64,000 nucleotides of DNA. Source: Candidatus Magnetocorallium paracelense (lineage in GTDB: Bacteria; Nitrospirota; Thermodesulfovibrionia; Thermodesulfovibrionales; Magnetobacteriaceae). The position numbers and the translations under genes are program-made. This document shows, piece after piece, positions 1 through 9,553 of this stretch. The stretch covers positions 1 to 64,000 of the forward strand of contig JAREWP010000083.1 in assembly GCA_029001845.1 (NCBI GenBank). Direction: 5' to 3'. Below the pieces are notes generated by a model. It did no database searches and was not told the origin of the DNA. It saw nothing but the letters and a program-made list of their open reading frames with translations. The first letter of the stretch is position 1; each line of letters starts with the position of its first letter.

Positions 1-2
1 AG

Positions 3-203
3 CAGGCGATAGTAATGGTGGGAGCGATAGGTGGACATTTGGGGCGTAAAAGAGACGGCATGCCGGGTACGGAATGTATCTGGCGAGGATTGCAGCGACT
101 GGACACCGCAGTGGATATGTATGCCATTTTTAAACATTTACCATTACCTCAAATACGTAAGTCTTATCCTCATGCCCTTCTTCCGCCCAAGGGAGACCCT
201 TGA
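3..203 (+). pseudogene. 3' end of an IS4-type transposase gene (cut by window edge)
   Basis: The reading frame is open to the left edge and ends at TGA 201-203. It contains the stretch G-H-L-G-R-K-R-D-G followed by W-R-G-L-Q-R-L, which I recognise as the C-terminal signature of IS4-family DDE transposases (usually Gly-rich, GRKxDGxPG then LWxGLQRL). The catalytic residues would lie outside the window, so I cannot tell whether the element is intact or only a fragment. A terminal hairpin follows at 224-274. Recognition is by motif only. Confidence 0.7.
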
Positions 204-223
204 CACCCACGGCGTTAAGGGTG

Positions 224-274
224 GGTAAAGCTCATCCCCTCAAGGGGAGAGGAGACTAAGCGTTGAGCTTTACC
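224..274. repeat. Nested inverted repeat just after the transposase end
   Basis: Two perfect 11-bp arms, GGTAAAGCTCA (224-234) and its complement (264-274), enclose a second small palindrome CCCCT-CA-AGGGG (236-247). It lies 20 bp beyond the transposase stop, so it could be the inserted element's terminal structure or a transcription-stopping hairpin. There is no T-run, so I favour an element end. Confidence 0.4.
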
Positions 275-378
275 AACGGAGGAAGTAAGGATTATAATAG
301 AGTATCCGGAATGAATCAGTTTAGATATAAGCCGGGTGATTTACGGTTGAGCCATAAGTACTTAAGAGGATTAATACT

Positions 379-942
379 ATGCCATTTGCCTTTAAAAAAG
401 ATGATATATATTCTTTTAGCGATTATTTAACTTGGCCCGATGAGGAGAGATGGGAGATTATTGATGGTAGAGCATATAATATGAGCCCGGCTCCAAAGAT
501 CAGGCATCAGAGGATCGTTTCTCTTATAGACAGGAAACTCGGTGATACGATTGAAAGTATGGGATGCAGATTATTTATTGCCCCCGTTGATGTTGTACTC
601 GATGACTTCAATGTTGTACAGCCTGATATATTTGTTGTATGTGATAAGGATAGGATTACTGAAGATAACATTCAGGGAGCACCGGATTTAATCTTTGAGA
701 TTATCTCTCCAAGTACGGAGTTGATGGACAGAAGGGAAAAGAAAGACTTATATGAGAGATTTGGAATAAAGGAATATGTCATCGTATTTCCGGAAAAAGA
801 ATATATCGAAAGATATGCTTTGGTCGATAACAAATACTCTGCACCGGAAATTTTCAATTGGGATGATGAATTTATGCTGTATGCTTTCGAAATTAAGATG
901 AATATGTGGGAAATCTTTGAACGGGTTAAAAAAGCGGGATAA
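379..942 (+). CDS. Uma2 family (DUF820) putative endonuclease
   Basis: A 187-residue protein of the Uma2/DUF820 family, which has a PD-(D/E)XK restriction-endonuclease fold. Visible family features are the N-terminal F-x-D-Y-L-x-W-P-D-E-E-R-x-E-I-I-D-G block, the central Q-P-D-I-F-V-V pair of strands, P-D-L-I-F-E-I-I-S-P-S-T carrying the predicted metal-binding acids, and the C-terminal Y-E-R-F-G-I-K-E-Y-V-I-V. Length is normal for the family. The ATG is preceded by a weak AGAGGA. The biological role of Uma2 proteins is unknown; they are common in multiple copies in accessory regions. It stands alone between the transposase remnant and a convergent glycosyltransferase gene. Confidence 0.85.
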   Translation: MPFAFKKDDIYSFSDYLTWPDEERWEIIDGRAYNMSPAPKIRHQRIVSLIDRKLGDTIESMGCRLFIAPVDVVLDDFNVVQPDIFVVCDKDRITEDNIQGAPDLIFEIISPSTELMDRREKKDLYERFGIKEYVIVFPEKEYIERYALVDNKYSAPEIFNWDDEFMLYAFEIKMNMWEIFERVKKAG

Positions 943-1043
943 ATAAATATCTTCAATTGAGTTCTTTCCTGAGTCTATTTCAATTTTATCGTCGGTAAGC
1001 GCTTTAGTTTCTGAGTTTAAAAATTCTCTTGAAGATGTCAATT

Positions 1044-2150
1044 TCAGTTAACAAGGCTCTTTAGAAAGTTTTCGAATTCTATTGCGGCTTTTTCCCAGGT
1101 GAAACTACTCATCCATTCTCTTCCTTTTAAGCCCATTTCCAAACGTCTCTCATCCTTAAGCAGTTTTGTCATGGTGTCTGCCAACGATTTGGAGTCTTCT
1201 GACCTGAAATTATAGCCAAATCCCTTTTCACTTATAAATTTTAGCTCATTAATATTACTTCCTATGATCGATTTACCGCATGCCAGAGCTTCGAGCACTG
1301 TAATCGGTTGTGACTCATACCTGGATGGTTGTACGAAAAAGAGAGCGTCTCTGAGAAGTTTCAGTTTCGCTTCCCCTTTGACCCATCCCGTTAACTCAAT
1401 ACTCTCTTTCACTTCACGGGGCAGCGATTTCACTAACAGATCGAATTCTTCTCTGTTTCTGCCGTCGCCTGCTATTACAAGACGAATATGAGGACAGGAT
1501 TTGTGAAAAATTCTGTATCCCTCCAGCAGGATGTCCAGTCCTTTGTGGTGTACATCGATTCTGCTAAGATAGAGAATGTAATCAGAGGACTCTTTTGGTT
1601 TTTGAAAAAGGAGTTCCTCGGATATGCCGTTGGGTATAATTGTGATATTGCTCGAATTTTGTGTCCTGAATCTCTCGTTTGTTTCCTTTGAAACGTATAC
1701 GAAATTCCTGTAAAAATAAGGTCTGATTATTTCCAATATATATAGAGCCCAGGAATATAGAGAATTGTATTTACCTAAATATTTTTTCCCTGTATACCCC
1801 TGTATCTGCAATACTACCGGTTTTTTTTTGTAAAGATGCAGAAAGGCGGGAACAGCCGGTGAGAATTCCTCGATTATAACATCATAATGTTGGCCGAATT
1901 TTCTTACGAATTCGAAGGCGCTAAAGGCGTATGAAAGAAGAGTTATTGTGAAGTTTTTTGTCTCTATACCTGCAAAGATATGCTCGATGTCCTTTATCTT
2001 TCCGTTTGTTGCACCCTTATATTTTCTGCAAAGGAGGGTAATCTCGTGTCTCTCCTTGAGGTGATTGTATATCTCGTAGGCTCTCATTCCGACACCGCCT
2101 ATGCCGAAATAGTCGCCTTCGCTCTCATATAATACATGGAGGATCTTCAT
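1044..2150 (-). CDS. Glycosyltransferase family 4 (GT-B fold)
   Basis: A 368-residue GT4-type glycosyltransferase, expected to transfer a sugar from a nucleotide-sugar donor to a surface glycan or lipid. The N-terminal acceptor domain starts with a Rossmann strand (residues 1-8) and a Gly-rich G-I-G-G-V-G loop near residue 18. The C-terminal donor domain has D-Y-I-L-Y-L-S-R-I-D-x-x-x-K-G and the conserved P-S-R-Y-E-S-Q-P-I-T-V-L-E-A-L region with the E-x7-E pair. There is no signal peptide or membrane helix, so it is cytoplasmic or peripheral. Its ATG shares one base with the stop of the HisH-HisF gene (TAATG), so the two are translationally coupled. Donor and acceptor cannot be read from sequence. 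Confidence 0.9.
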   Translation of the reverse strand: MKILHVLYESEGDYFGIGGVGMRAYEIYNHLKERHEITLLCRKYKGATNGKIKDIEHIFAGIETKNFTITLLSYAFSAFEFVRKFGQHYDVIIEEFSPAVPAFLHLYKKKPVVLQIQGYTGKKYLGKYNSLYSWALYILEIIRPYFYRNFVYVSKETNERFRTQNSSNITIIPNGISEELLFQKPKESSDYILYLSRIDVHHKGLDILLEGYRIFHKSCPHIRLVIAGDGRNREEFDLLVKSLPREVKESIELTGWVKGEAKLKLLRDALFFVQPSRYESQPITVLEALACGKSIIGSNINELKFISEKGFGYNFRSEDSKSLADTMTKLLKDERRLEMGLKGREWMSSFTWEKAAIEFENFLKSLVN

Positions 2151-3742
2151 TAATCCCTTATTTCTATCTTTTTTTTTCTCAGGTATTCCTTGACTTCCGA
2201 TATGGGTACTTCTTTTCTGTGAAAGATGCCTGCTGCAAGGGCGGCTTCCACTTTTGTTTGAGTAAAAACGTCATGAAAGTGTTCCGCGTTGCCTGCTCCG
2301 CTTGAGGCGATTACGGGAATTCCCACGGAATTACGTATTAGATTCGTCAGCTCCAGGTCATATCCGGACTTTGTACCGTCTTTGTCCATGCAGTTCAGAA
2401 GTATTTCACCTGCTCCGAGCTTTTCGCATATGCGGGCAAGTGTCAGGGCATCAATGTCTCTCCCTTCTCTTCCTCCCTTCACTGTACACTGATACCAACA
2501 ATATTCCTCGCCATCAGGTCCGGGATAAAGGGTTTTTATGACATTGTGTTTTACATCATTCGGAGATTTTACATAGACTCTTCGGGGATCGATGGAAATC
2601 ACTACAGCCTGATTGCCGTAAACTCTTGAGATTGTTTCTATGGAAGCGGCTCCGCTCTCTCGTCCCCTCTTCAGATACTCTTCAACTACATATACGGCAT
2701 CACTTCCAATAGATATTTTATCGGCGCCGGAACGGAAATATTCCGAGGCCACATCAAGGGCCGAGTAGTGCTTTCCTTTGGAATCTGTATACTCCCTGAT
2801 TCCGCCTCCTATTGTGAGAGGCACAAAGACATTTTCCGAAGTACGGCGGAGCACCTCAATCATTGGCTGATCTTCAAGGGGAAAGTCCCTGAATCCGGTG
2901 ATATTTAGAAAAGTTATCTCGTCGGCGCCTTCCTCGAAATATCTCCTTGCCAGGTCCACAGGTTTACCGAGGTTTCGTACGACGCCTTCCTCTCTGACAT
3001 CGTATTGGTCCCCCTTCGTAACTACCAAATCTCCCTGGTCGTTGGCTCTCACATCAAGGCATGCGATAATCCTTTTGGCAAGTTTTGTTTCTTCCCCAGG
3101 GCGATAATTTTTTTTCCTGTCTTCGGAATTTATATTATTACTTTTAAGAAATTCTCCGAGGATTTTAAGACCGGCCTCTCCGCTTTTTTCAGGGTGAAAC
3201 TGAACTGCCATCACATTGCCTTTTTGTACTCCGCTGATAAACTCGCCGCCATAATCGGTAGTACTCAGTATCCACTCCATGTTTCCCTTCTCCGGGAGCG
3301 CTCTATAGGAATGGACAAAATACAGCTTTTCACCATTATAATCGGAAAAGAGGGAGAGCGGTTTCTTTATCCTGATTCCGTTCCAGCCTATTTGAGGAAC
3401 AGAGAGATTGCTGTCGTCGAATCTTTTTACAACTCCTTTAATAATGCCCAGTCCCTCTGTATCGGGTGACTCCTCACTTCCCTGAAAGAGTGTCTGCAAT
3501 CCAAGGCATATCCCGAGAAATGGTCTGCCGGCCTCTATGTATTGCTTCAGAGGTCCTAAATAGCCGTCTCTCTTTAGTCTGGATATGGCGCTTCCAAAAC
3601 TCCCGACACCGGGAAAAATCAGTTTATTTGCACTCTTAATATCGTTGGGAGTTCTTACGTCCTTTATTTTGTATCCCAGTTTTTTTATGGCGTTCCGAAC
3701 GCTCCTCACATTTCCGGCGCCATAATCGAGCAGTGTTATCAT
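2150..3742 (-). CDS. hisHF: Imidazole glycerol phosphate synthase, HisH-HisF fusion
   Basis: A 530-residue bifunctional enzyme. The N-terminal class I glutamine amidotransferase (about 1-205) has nucleophile Cys79 in G-I-C-L-G-L-Q and the partner pair His183/Glu185 in F-H-P-E. The C-terminal cyclase barrel (about 222-525) has the catalytic Asp in A-C-L-D-V and the second in S-I-D-P-R-R. Together they convert PRFAR and glutamine to imidazole glycerol phosphate and AICAR. Most bacteria encode the halves separately. Here the cyclase carries the extra segments typical of yeast HIS7 and plant HISN4, such as D-Y-T-D-S-K-G-K-H-Y-S-A-L and the long insert after S-I-D-P-R-R-V-Y-V-K-S-P. No other his gene is nearby; its partner is a glycosyltransferase. 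RBS AAGGTGAT precedes the ATG. Confidence 0.93.
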   Translation of the reverse strand: MITLLDYGAGNVRSVRNAIKKLGYKIKDVRTPNDIKSANKLIFPGVGSFGSAISRLKRDGYLGPLKQYIEAGRPFLGICLGLQTLFQGSEESPDTEGLGIIKGVVKRFDDSNLSVPQIGWNGIRIKKPLSLFSDYNGEKLYFVHSYRALPEKGNMEWILSTTDYGGEFISGVQKGNVMAVQFHPEKSGEAGLKILGEFLKSNNINSEDRKKNYRPGEETKLAKRIIACLDVRANDQGDLVVTKGDQYDVREEGVVRNLGKPVDLARRYFEEGADEITFLNITGFRDFPLEDQPMIEVLRRTSENVFVPLTIGGGIREYTDSKGKHYSALDVASEYFRSGADKISIGSDAVYVVEEYLKRGRESGAASIETISRVYGNQAVVISIDPRRVYVKSPNDVKHNVIKTLYPGPDGEEYCWYQCTVKGGREGRDIDALTLARICEKLGAGEILLNCMDKDGTKSGYDLELTNLIRNSVGIPVIASSGAGNAEHFHDVFTQTKVEAALAAGIFHRKEVPISEVKEYLRKKKIEIRD

Positions 3743-3912
3743 ATATCACCTTTTATATGTGTAAATTTTTCATACCTCATTCTTAATTACTCTTCTTATG
3801 AAAGAATCGTATGGAGCATGTTATACTAACAGAGTTGCCGCCGGTTACAAAAATAACATACTCATAGTGCTAATTGCTACTTTTTTCATACTCTCGGAAT
3901 AACTTCTTTATT

Positions 3913-4530
3913 ATGCATATAACCGATAAACAAAAAGACGTTTTCAAAGAGGTCATTAATATCAGGGTCGGAGAATCGGCCGGTATATTGAATGAACTCC
4001 TCAATACCCATATTTCACTACAGGTTCCCGACATAAAGATATTCTCTTATAACGATATGGAAAAAGAGATGGCCGGTTTGCTCGAGAAGAAGTTATCGGC
4101 TGTGTGGATGGAATTTAGCGGGCCCGTAACAGGTATTACCTCTCTTATCTTCCCTCCTGAAGATGCTTCGAAACTGATCGATCTCATTTTAAATAATGTT
4201 GGAGAAGCAGAAGACCCCGATTCGGTGAGAATCGGAATTTTAAGCGAAGTTGGCAATATTATTCTAAACAGCGTCGTCGGCTCGCTTGGTGATCTTTTTA
4301 ATGAAAGGATTCTTTTTACTCTCCCCGCCTATTTTGAGGATACATTAAGGAGATTTATCGCCTCTTCCAAGCTGGACAGAGATTTAATTATCCTTCTTGC
4401 CGATTCCCGCTTTTATATAAAAGAGCATATGATAGAGGGGGAAATAATCGTGCTTATCGGTATGGACGGATTCGAGTCGCTCATCGACGCCATGGAAACT
4501 TCATTCGGATTTTTGAATTTCAGAGGGTAA
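3913..4530 (+). CDS. CheC-like phosphatase-family protein
   Basis: I chose ATG 3913 over a TTG at 3874, giving 205 residues. The protein has the CheC/FliY/CheX-type pattern: two helices each holding an E-x-x-N motif, Glu13/Asn16 (K-E-V-I-N-I-x-x-G-E-S-A) and Glu112/Asn115 (S-E-V-G-N-I-I-L-N). In CheC these residues dephosphorylate CheY-P, so both active sites look preserved. It begins a plus-strand operon: 10 nt to a PAS-GAF histidine kinase, then 15 nt to a 1057-residue protein. No chemotaxis gene is present, so it may act on a response regulator other than CheY. It diverges from hisHF, with a 170-bp shared spacer. Confidence 0.72.
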   Translation: MHITDKQKDVFKEVINIRVGESAGILNELLNTHISLQVPDIKIFSYNDMEKEMAGLLEKKLSAVWMEFSGPVTGITSLIFPPEDASKLIDLILNNVGEAEDPDSVRIGILSEVGNIILNSVVGSLGDLFNERILFTLPAYFEDTLRRFIASSKLDRDLIILLADSRFYIKEHMIEGEIIVLIGMDGFESLIDAMETSFGFLNFRG

Positions 4531-4539
4531 GTTTTAACG

Positions 4540-6315
4540 ATGGGCTATTTTACCGAAGGATTCGATGTTTTGGACAATGTGCCTTTAGGCGTGTTTATTC
4601 TCAACAGCGATTATACCGTGCTTTTTTGGAACAAATGCATCGAGGAGTGGACCAATATATCTGCTTCCGGTATTACGGGAAGTAAAATTTTCGACTTCTA
4701 CCCTCATCTTAAGGAGCCGGGATACAAAAGCAGAATAGACTCTGTCTTCGAGAGCGGTGCGCCGACAATCTTTTCCTCTCAATTACATAAACATTTTGTT
4801 CCTTCTGTCATGTGGAACGGAGAGCTTCGCATTCAACATACGATTGTTAAGGCCCTGGAAACGAAGGGCGGGGACTGCCTTGCCTTTTTCACGATTCAGG
4901 ACGTTACGGACCTTACCGAGAGGTTGCATGATTACAGATTAATGAGAGACAAAGCTTTCAATGAGATAAAAGAGAGAGAGAGGGTCGAGGAAGAGCTGAA
5001 GTTGAATGAGGCCAGGCTGGAAGCACTTTTGGAACTGAATTCCCTCAATTATAAATCCCTCCGTGAGATCGCCGATTTTTCTCTTGATAAGTGTGTCGTC
5101 CTTACCGGCAGCCATATCGGTTTTCTGGGCTTTATGACAAAGGACGAGAGTGAATTTACAATACATGCCTGGTCAAAAGATGTCATGAAAGAATGCGCAG
5201 TTATAGATAAACCGATTCATTACTCCATTAAGGATGCAGGTCTTTGGGGAGATGCGGTCAGGCAGAGAAAAACGATTGTTGTAAACGATTACGATGACAG
5301 GGTTTATGAAAAAAGGGGAATCCCCGAGGGCCATGTAAATTTGACACGTCTTTTGGTGATACCTGTGATGTCAAAGGGGAAGATTGTTTCCGTAGGGGCG
5401 GTAGGTAATAAAGAATCCGATTATAATAACTCCGATCTCAGGCAGATGAGGCTTCTGCTGGACGGCATGTGGCGTATGATCGAACGGAAAGGGGCGGAAG
5501 ATGAGTTGAGCAGAAAAACAGGTGAACTGGAGAAACTGAACTTTACTCTTGAATTAAAGGTCAGAGAAGAGGTGGAAAAGAGGAGACAAAAGGAACAGAT
5601 GCTCATTCAACAATCGAAAATGGCGGCAATGGGCGAGATGATCGGAGCTATTGCCCATCAATGGCGTCAGCCTCTGACAGCTATTGCACTTCTGGTGCAG
5701 GATATTCAGGACGCCAGGGAGCATAACGAGCTTGACGACGACTATCTGAACCGGATTGTTATAAAGGCTATGTCGCAAATTGATTTTATGTCAAAGACAA
5801 TAGATAATTTCAGAAATTTTTTTAAAGCTTCAAAGGGGAAAAATGAATTCGACATTGCCGGTTCCATAAATGAGGTAATTAAATTAATTTCAGGACAGCT
5901 CAACAATTGTAATATCTCCGTGGAGATAAAGAATAACCTGGAAACTCCTGTTCTAATGAACAGCTATTCTAACGAGTTTATGCAAGTTGTGTTGAATCTG
6001 GTGAACAACGCCAAGGACGCGATAATCGAGGCCATAGAACAGGGAATCCTCGATAAATATGATGGCTTGATTTCGATAGTAATTTCTTCCGTTAATCGTA
6101 CAGTTACAATAGGGATAAGCGACAATGGTATCGGCATTCCCGCGGAAATTGAGAACAGGATTTTCGAACCCTACTTTTCGACAAAAGAAGAGGGCCGGGG
6201 AACGGGAATCGGCCTCTATATGTCAAAGGTAATAATAGAAACGAATATGGGGGGGAAACTCTACTCCCATAATGTAGTTGGAGGCGCCGGGTTTATGATA
6301 GAGTTGAGTTTATAA
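4540..6315 (+). CDS. PAS-GAF sensor histidine kinase
   Basis: A 591-residue cytoplasmic kinase without membrane helices. Order: PAS domain (about 5-130), short coil, GAF domain (about 160-310), coiled coil (about 315-360), HisKA dimerisation helix with phospho-accepting His373 in A-H-Q-W-R-Q-P-L, and a HATPase domain (about 470-590) with N-N-A-K-D-A-I (N box), D-N-G-I-G-I-P (G1) and G-R-G-T-G-I-G-L-Y (G2). All ATP-binding motifs are intact. The catalytic half closely resembles the kinase at 28874-30535, so the two are paralogues. It sits between the CheC-like gene and the 1057-residue protein and is probably co-transcribed with both; no response regulator is in the operon. Confidence 0.93.
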   Translation: MGYFTEGFDVLDNVPLGVFILNSDYTVLFWNKCIEEWTNISASGITGSKIFDFYPHLKEPGYKSRIDSVFESGAPTIFSSQLHKHFVPSVMWNGELRIQHTIVKALETKGGDCLAFFTIQDVTDLTERLHDYRLMRDKAFNEIKERERVEEELKLNEARLEALLELNSLNYKSLREIADFSLDKCVVLTGSHIGFLGFMTKDESEFTIHAWSKDVMKECAVIDKPIHYSIKDAGLWGDAVRQRKTIVVNDYDDRVYEKRGIPEGHVNLTRLLVIPVMSKGKIVSVGAVGNKESDYNNSDLRQMRLLLDGMWRMIERKGAEDELSRKTGELEKLNFTLELKVREEVEKRRQKEQMLIQQSKMAAMGEMIGAIAHQWRQPLTAIALLVQDIQDAREHNELDDDYLNRIVIKAMSQIDFMSKTIDNFRNFFKASKGKNEFDIAGSINEVIKLISGQLNNCNISVEIKNNLETPVLMNSYSNEFMQVVLNLVNNAKDAIIEAIEQGILDKYDGLISIVISSVNRTVTIGISDNGIGIPAEIENRIFEPYFSTKEEGRGTGIGLYMSKVIIETNMGGKLYSHNVVGGAGFMIELSL

Positions 6316-6330
6316 AATAAGGAGCGATTC

Positions 6331-9300
6331 ATGAAAAACAGTTTTCCCGACAGAATAAAAAGATTCGACGGAGCCGACAGACTGCTTAATGTCGTGCGAA
6401 CGGCTCCCATGTATAGCGAGAAAAAGAAAAATTTCGCAGAACTTATTCCCCGCTCTCTGCTTCCCCAGGTATCGATTATGTGGGCCTTTCTGGAAAGCTA
6501 TCTTAAAAAGACAGCCGATGTATTCAGGGTGTACCCCGAGACTTCCACGATCCTTGAACAGCGTGTTGCAGATTTGAAAGACTCTTTTAAACTCCAGTCA
6601 GAGGGCAAGACAGTTGACGCCGAAATGGCCGGCACTCACCATATACTGGTTAATTATCTTGTTCGTTACTCTCTGGTCGGTAATGAACTGACTCAGGATC
6701 AGAGAGAAGAGCTCTTTTTCAATCTCCAAAAAGTCAGGGCGCAGCTTTCAAACGCCTATGGAACGACTCCCGCTGTTATTGCAGTGGATAAGATAGACAG
6801 ATATGTCGTTGACCTTATGTTCATGCTCGCCGAAAGCGTGACAAAAGCTGTTTCCGATATGTCTGATAAGTCCTGGCTGGAGTGCAACATGGTGCTTGTG
6901 GCAGTGCTTAATGTCTATCGCAACAGACTGAATAAGTTGCTCGAGGGTTTTCATGTATTTATTAATTCAGCGGAACTGGGAGGCGCCACCACACCGTCGT
7001 TCCATGCACATGCCATGTCGCGACGTAAAAATGAGGGGATTTCCCTTTTGCCCATTGAAAACAGAGAGGATACGACTATTTTAACAAAGGGACACTTTGA
7101 ACGTCTCGGGCCGAGGACTCTGGACGGGCGTTATCTTGTCGAGACGATTCAGGAAACAGCCCTTGAGAACTTTCTTCTTCTTTCTGAAGAGATCGGTAAA
7201 AAAGCCGATCTTTCGACAGATCACGGCCTTTCCGACAATTCCATTCATGAAGAAGGCCGCTTTAAGGCCTTTAGCCATGAAGATCAAATGGAACTGAAAG
7301 GTTTTATGGAATCCCTGTTTAACATAAGCGCAATGATTACAGGCAGTGCTCCTTACGAATTCTATGAATTTCTCAAGGCAGTTAAGGACAACAATATTAT
7401 CGAGCTTATTGAAAAATATCGCTCGGTTTTTGACGATACATCGAAACCGAAGCAGCTGTCGCCTGCAAGAAGGGCCGGTGAATTTATCTCTTTAATGTCT
7501 AACATCGGGGTGAAACTGAGATATTGGCGCAGATTTTCAAACAATGTCTTTATCTCGCCCGTTTCCGAGATATTCGCGGCTTCGCTGATGAAAAAAATAA
7601 AAACCCAAGGTGTAGAGGAGAAACTGAGGGCAGTTATAAGGGAGCTGGTGCCTGAAGGAATGAACATAGATTTCAGTGTGACGGACCATTTTTATTTTTC
7701 CGATGAAGACCATACGGTTCCTGCTTTTACGTTTATTGCAGAGCCGAAAGTGTGGTCTCTCTATGGAAAGCCTGTCGCTGCGATTGCCGAGGAGAGCCTG
7801 AATTCCCATTGGGAAAAGATTTATTACATAACCGAAGCATATCTCCGTTCTATTGGCGACGAAAACGCTGAAGAGGAGATATTGCAAAAATTAGACGAAC
7901 TGATAGGAGTATCTGTGATTTTGCAGGAGATGGCCAGGTCGGATGCTCTTTTTGAATTGTCACCGAACAGTCTTTTATATGCTTCCGCAGTATCGGGCAG
8001 GGAAAATATAGCAAAAACCACTCTCAATTATCTCAAATATTTCGCCAGATGCTTCGCCTTTGCCAGGAAAAAGAAGATATTGCTGTTGCCGGGTCTCTGC
8101 CCCAGAACGACTGTCATAGAGCCTGAAGAAAAGGATGGTGTGCTGAAGCAGATTGTTCGTATTTCTCCCATAAATGTGTATACCCCTGTAATGGAATTGC
8201 ATGAATTCGAACGACGTTTCGGCCCGTTCAGTCTCTTAAAAGAGGCGAATGCGCGATTTGAGCTTATAGGCGAAGGCGATGACCGCTTTGTGATTCAAAA
8301 GACAGGTGGTGAGTGCCGCACAAAGGGGCGTCCCGTTTTCCACAGAGATAAGCGGGAAAAGTTAATGAGTCGTCCCAGAATTGACGAGGAACCTCTTGTA
8401 GAAGCAATCAGCGAGACCATCAAACAGTACGTATTTACAAAGGAAAACCTTGGAGATATCGATCCTCTCTATTTTCACTTCTATATGAAGGAGTATATAG
8501 ATCGTGAGTATGGAAAGGACTCGGATTTTACATGGAAAAAGGTGGCTGAAATACTTCTGTTCTGCCCCATGGAGATATATAATATCCATAAAGAGGTGAA
8601 TATCGATATGGCCTTACAGGAGGGGTTCGCCAAGAGTCGCCATTCCGGTATGGAGATCGGAAAGGCCTACAGGCTCATAAAAATTATTAAGGAAGCAAGA
8701 GAGGAAGCCATTAAGAAGATGACTCTGGTCGAGCAGAGGAGCAGTAAATTGAAAAGGCAAATTATGGAAGGCGACTTCATGGCGACCTATGAGCTTGTAA
8801 TGAATACAATCCGCAGGTGTAAGGAAGACAACCGTTTTCTTCCTCTTGTTAACTCTATCGGGCTTCCCAGAAACGAGCATATACAGGAGCATATACTCTA
8901 TATCCTGGGTATCAGGCAGGTAGAGCGCAGCGAAATATTGAAGGGGCCCTTTTCGAAGGTGGCCCGCAATGACCTTTTAAGGGATAATTTAAATACGATT
9001 TCCTTTTCAAAACTGGCGGAACTTATTGTCGAAGAGGCCTTCAGGAACGTGAAATCGAAAAGAGCTGAAGAGTCTTTAAGTATTGACGAACAGAGGGACC
9101 TCAAAAACTCGGAATATCTGCTCGAAGAGCTGATATCGAGGATTATTTATAAGTATATAAGTGAGTCGCCCAAACGCAGGCATGAGTATTACAGCGCCGT
9201 AAAGTATTACTATGAAGATCATCCCTTTTTTATCGAGCTTCAGCGTCATATCGCAGAGGAGTTAAGACGCAAGAGTTTTCAGACAGAGGAGCATTGGAAG

Positions 9301-9504
9301 GCCCTGGGATCGAGTCCTGTTGAAGGGCATGTCGGTCTTATAGAAAAGTGCATTGTTCCGACTACAAAAATCGGTCAATGCGTAATCAACTGTGAAGTGT
9401 ACGGTGACGCCATGGACGAAGTGATAACCATCATAGAAAGCAATCTGGTCTCGCAAGGTGAGCCGGCGGAACTTACTTCCGGTGCGAACAGGTGCAGTTT
9501 GTAA
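6331..9504 (+). CDS. Large protein of unknown function (1057 residues), third gene of CheC-kinase operon
   Basis: I do not recognise this protein. It is 1057 residues, soluble, without signal peptide or membrane helices, and appears mostly alpha-helical with many charged heptad-like stretches (for example about 790-850, rich in Lys/Glu/Arg). A more beta-like portion lies around 480-520 and 610-660. Cysteines are few, and near the C-terminus two sit in E-K-C-I-V-P and C-V-I-N-C. No Walker, kinase or protease motif is evident. The ATG follows GGAGCG at a good distance, 15 nt after the kinase stop. The context (CheC-like phosphatase, PAS-GAF kinase) suggests a role in a phosphorelay output or scaffold, which is inference from position only. 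Confidence 0.85.
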   Translation: MKNSFPDRIKRFDGADRLLNVVRTAPMYSEKKKNFAELIPRSLLPQVSIMWAFLESYLKKTADVFRVYPETSTILEQRVADLKDSFKLQSEGKTVDAEMAGTHHILVNYLVRYSLVGNELTQDQREELFFNLQKVRAQLSNAYGTTPAVIAVDKIDRYVVDLMFMLAESVTKAVSDMSDKSWLECNMVLVAVLNVYRNRLNKLLEGFHVFINSAELGGATTPSFHAHAMSRRKNEGISLLPIENREDTTILTKGHFERLGPRTLDGRYLVETIQETALENFLLLSEEIGKKADLSTDHGLSDNSIHEEGRFKAFSHEDQMELKGFMESLFNISAMITGSAPYEFYEFLKAVKDNNIIELIEKYRSVFDDTSKPKQLSPARRAGEFISLMSNIGVKLRYWRRFSNNVFISPVSEIFAASLMKKIKTQGVEEKLRAVIRELVPEGMNIDFSVTDHFYFSDEDHTVPAFTFIAEPKVWSLYGKPVAAIAEESLNSHWEKIYYITEAYLRSIGDENAEEEILQKLDELIGVSVILQEMARSDALFELSPNSLLYASAVSGRENIAKTTLNYLKYFARCFAFARKKKILLLPGLCPRTTVIEPEEKDGVLKQIVRISPINVYTPVMELHEFERRFGPFSLLKEANARFELIGEGDDRFVIQKTGGECRTKGRPVFHRDKREKLMSRPRIDEEPLVEAISETIKQYVFTKENLGDIDPLYFHFYMKEYIDREYGKDSDFTWKKVAEILLFCPMEIYNIHKEVNIDMALQEGFAKSRHSGMEIGKAYRLIKIIKEAREEAIKKMTLVEQRSSKLKRQIMEGDFMATYELVMNTIRRCKEDNRFLPLVNSIGLPRNEHIQEHILYILGIRQVERSEILKGPFSKVARNDLLRDNLNTISFSKLAELIVEEAFRNVKSKRAEESLSIDEQRDLKNSEYLLEELISRIIYKYISESPKRRHEYYSAVKYYYEDHPFFIELQRHIAEELRRKSFQTEEHWKALGSSPVEGHVGLIEKCIVPTTKIGQCVINCEVYGDAMDEVITIIESNLVSQGEPAELTSGANRCSL

Positions 9505-9553
9505 TTATTTGGCCCAAGCTTAATATCAGCATGCATATTTATCTCCGTGGTAT

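Noticed and set aside
748-1041. Minus-strand frame overlapping the end of the Uma2 gene, beginning just after the glycosyltransferase stop
   Set aside because: The first 30 codons look coding-like, but the rest is antisense to Uma2. It may be a truncated gene start, too short to name.
3005-3469. 154-codon plus-strand frame inside hisHF
   Set aside because: It lies wholly antisense to the HisH-HisF gene, whose motifs are unambiguous, and has no family features of its own.
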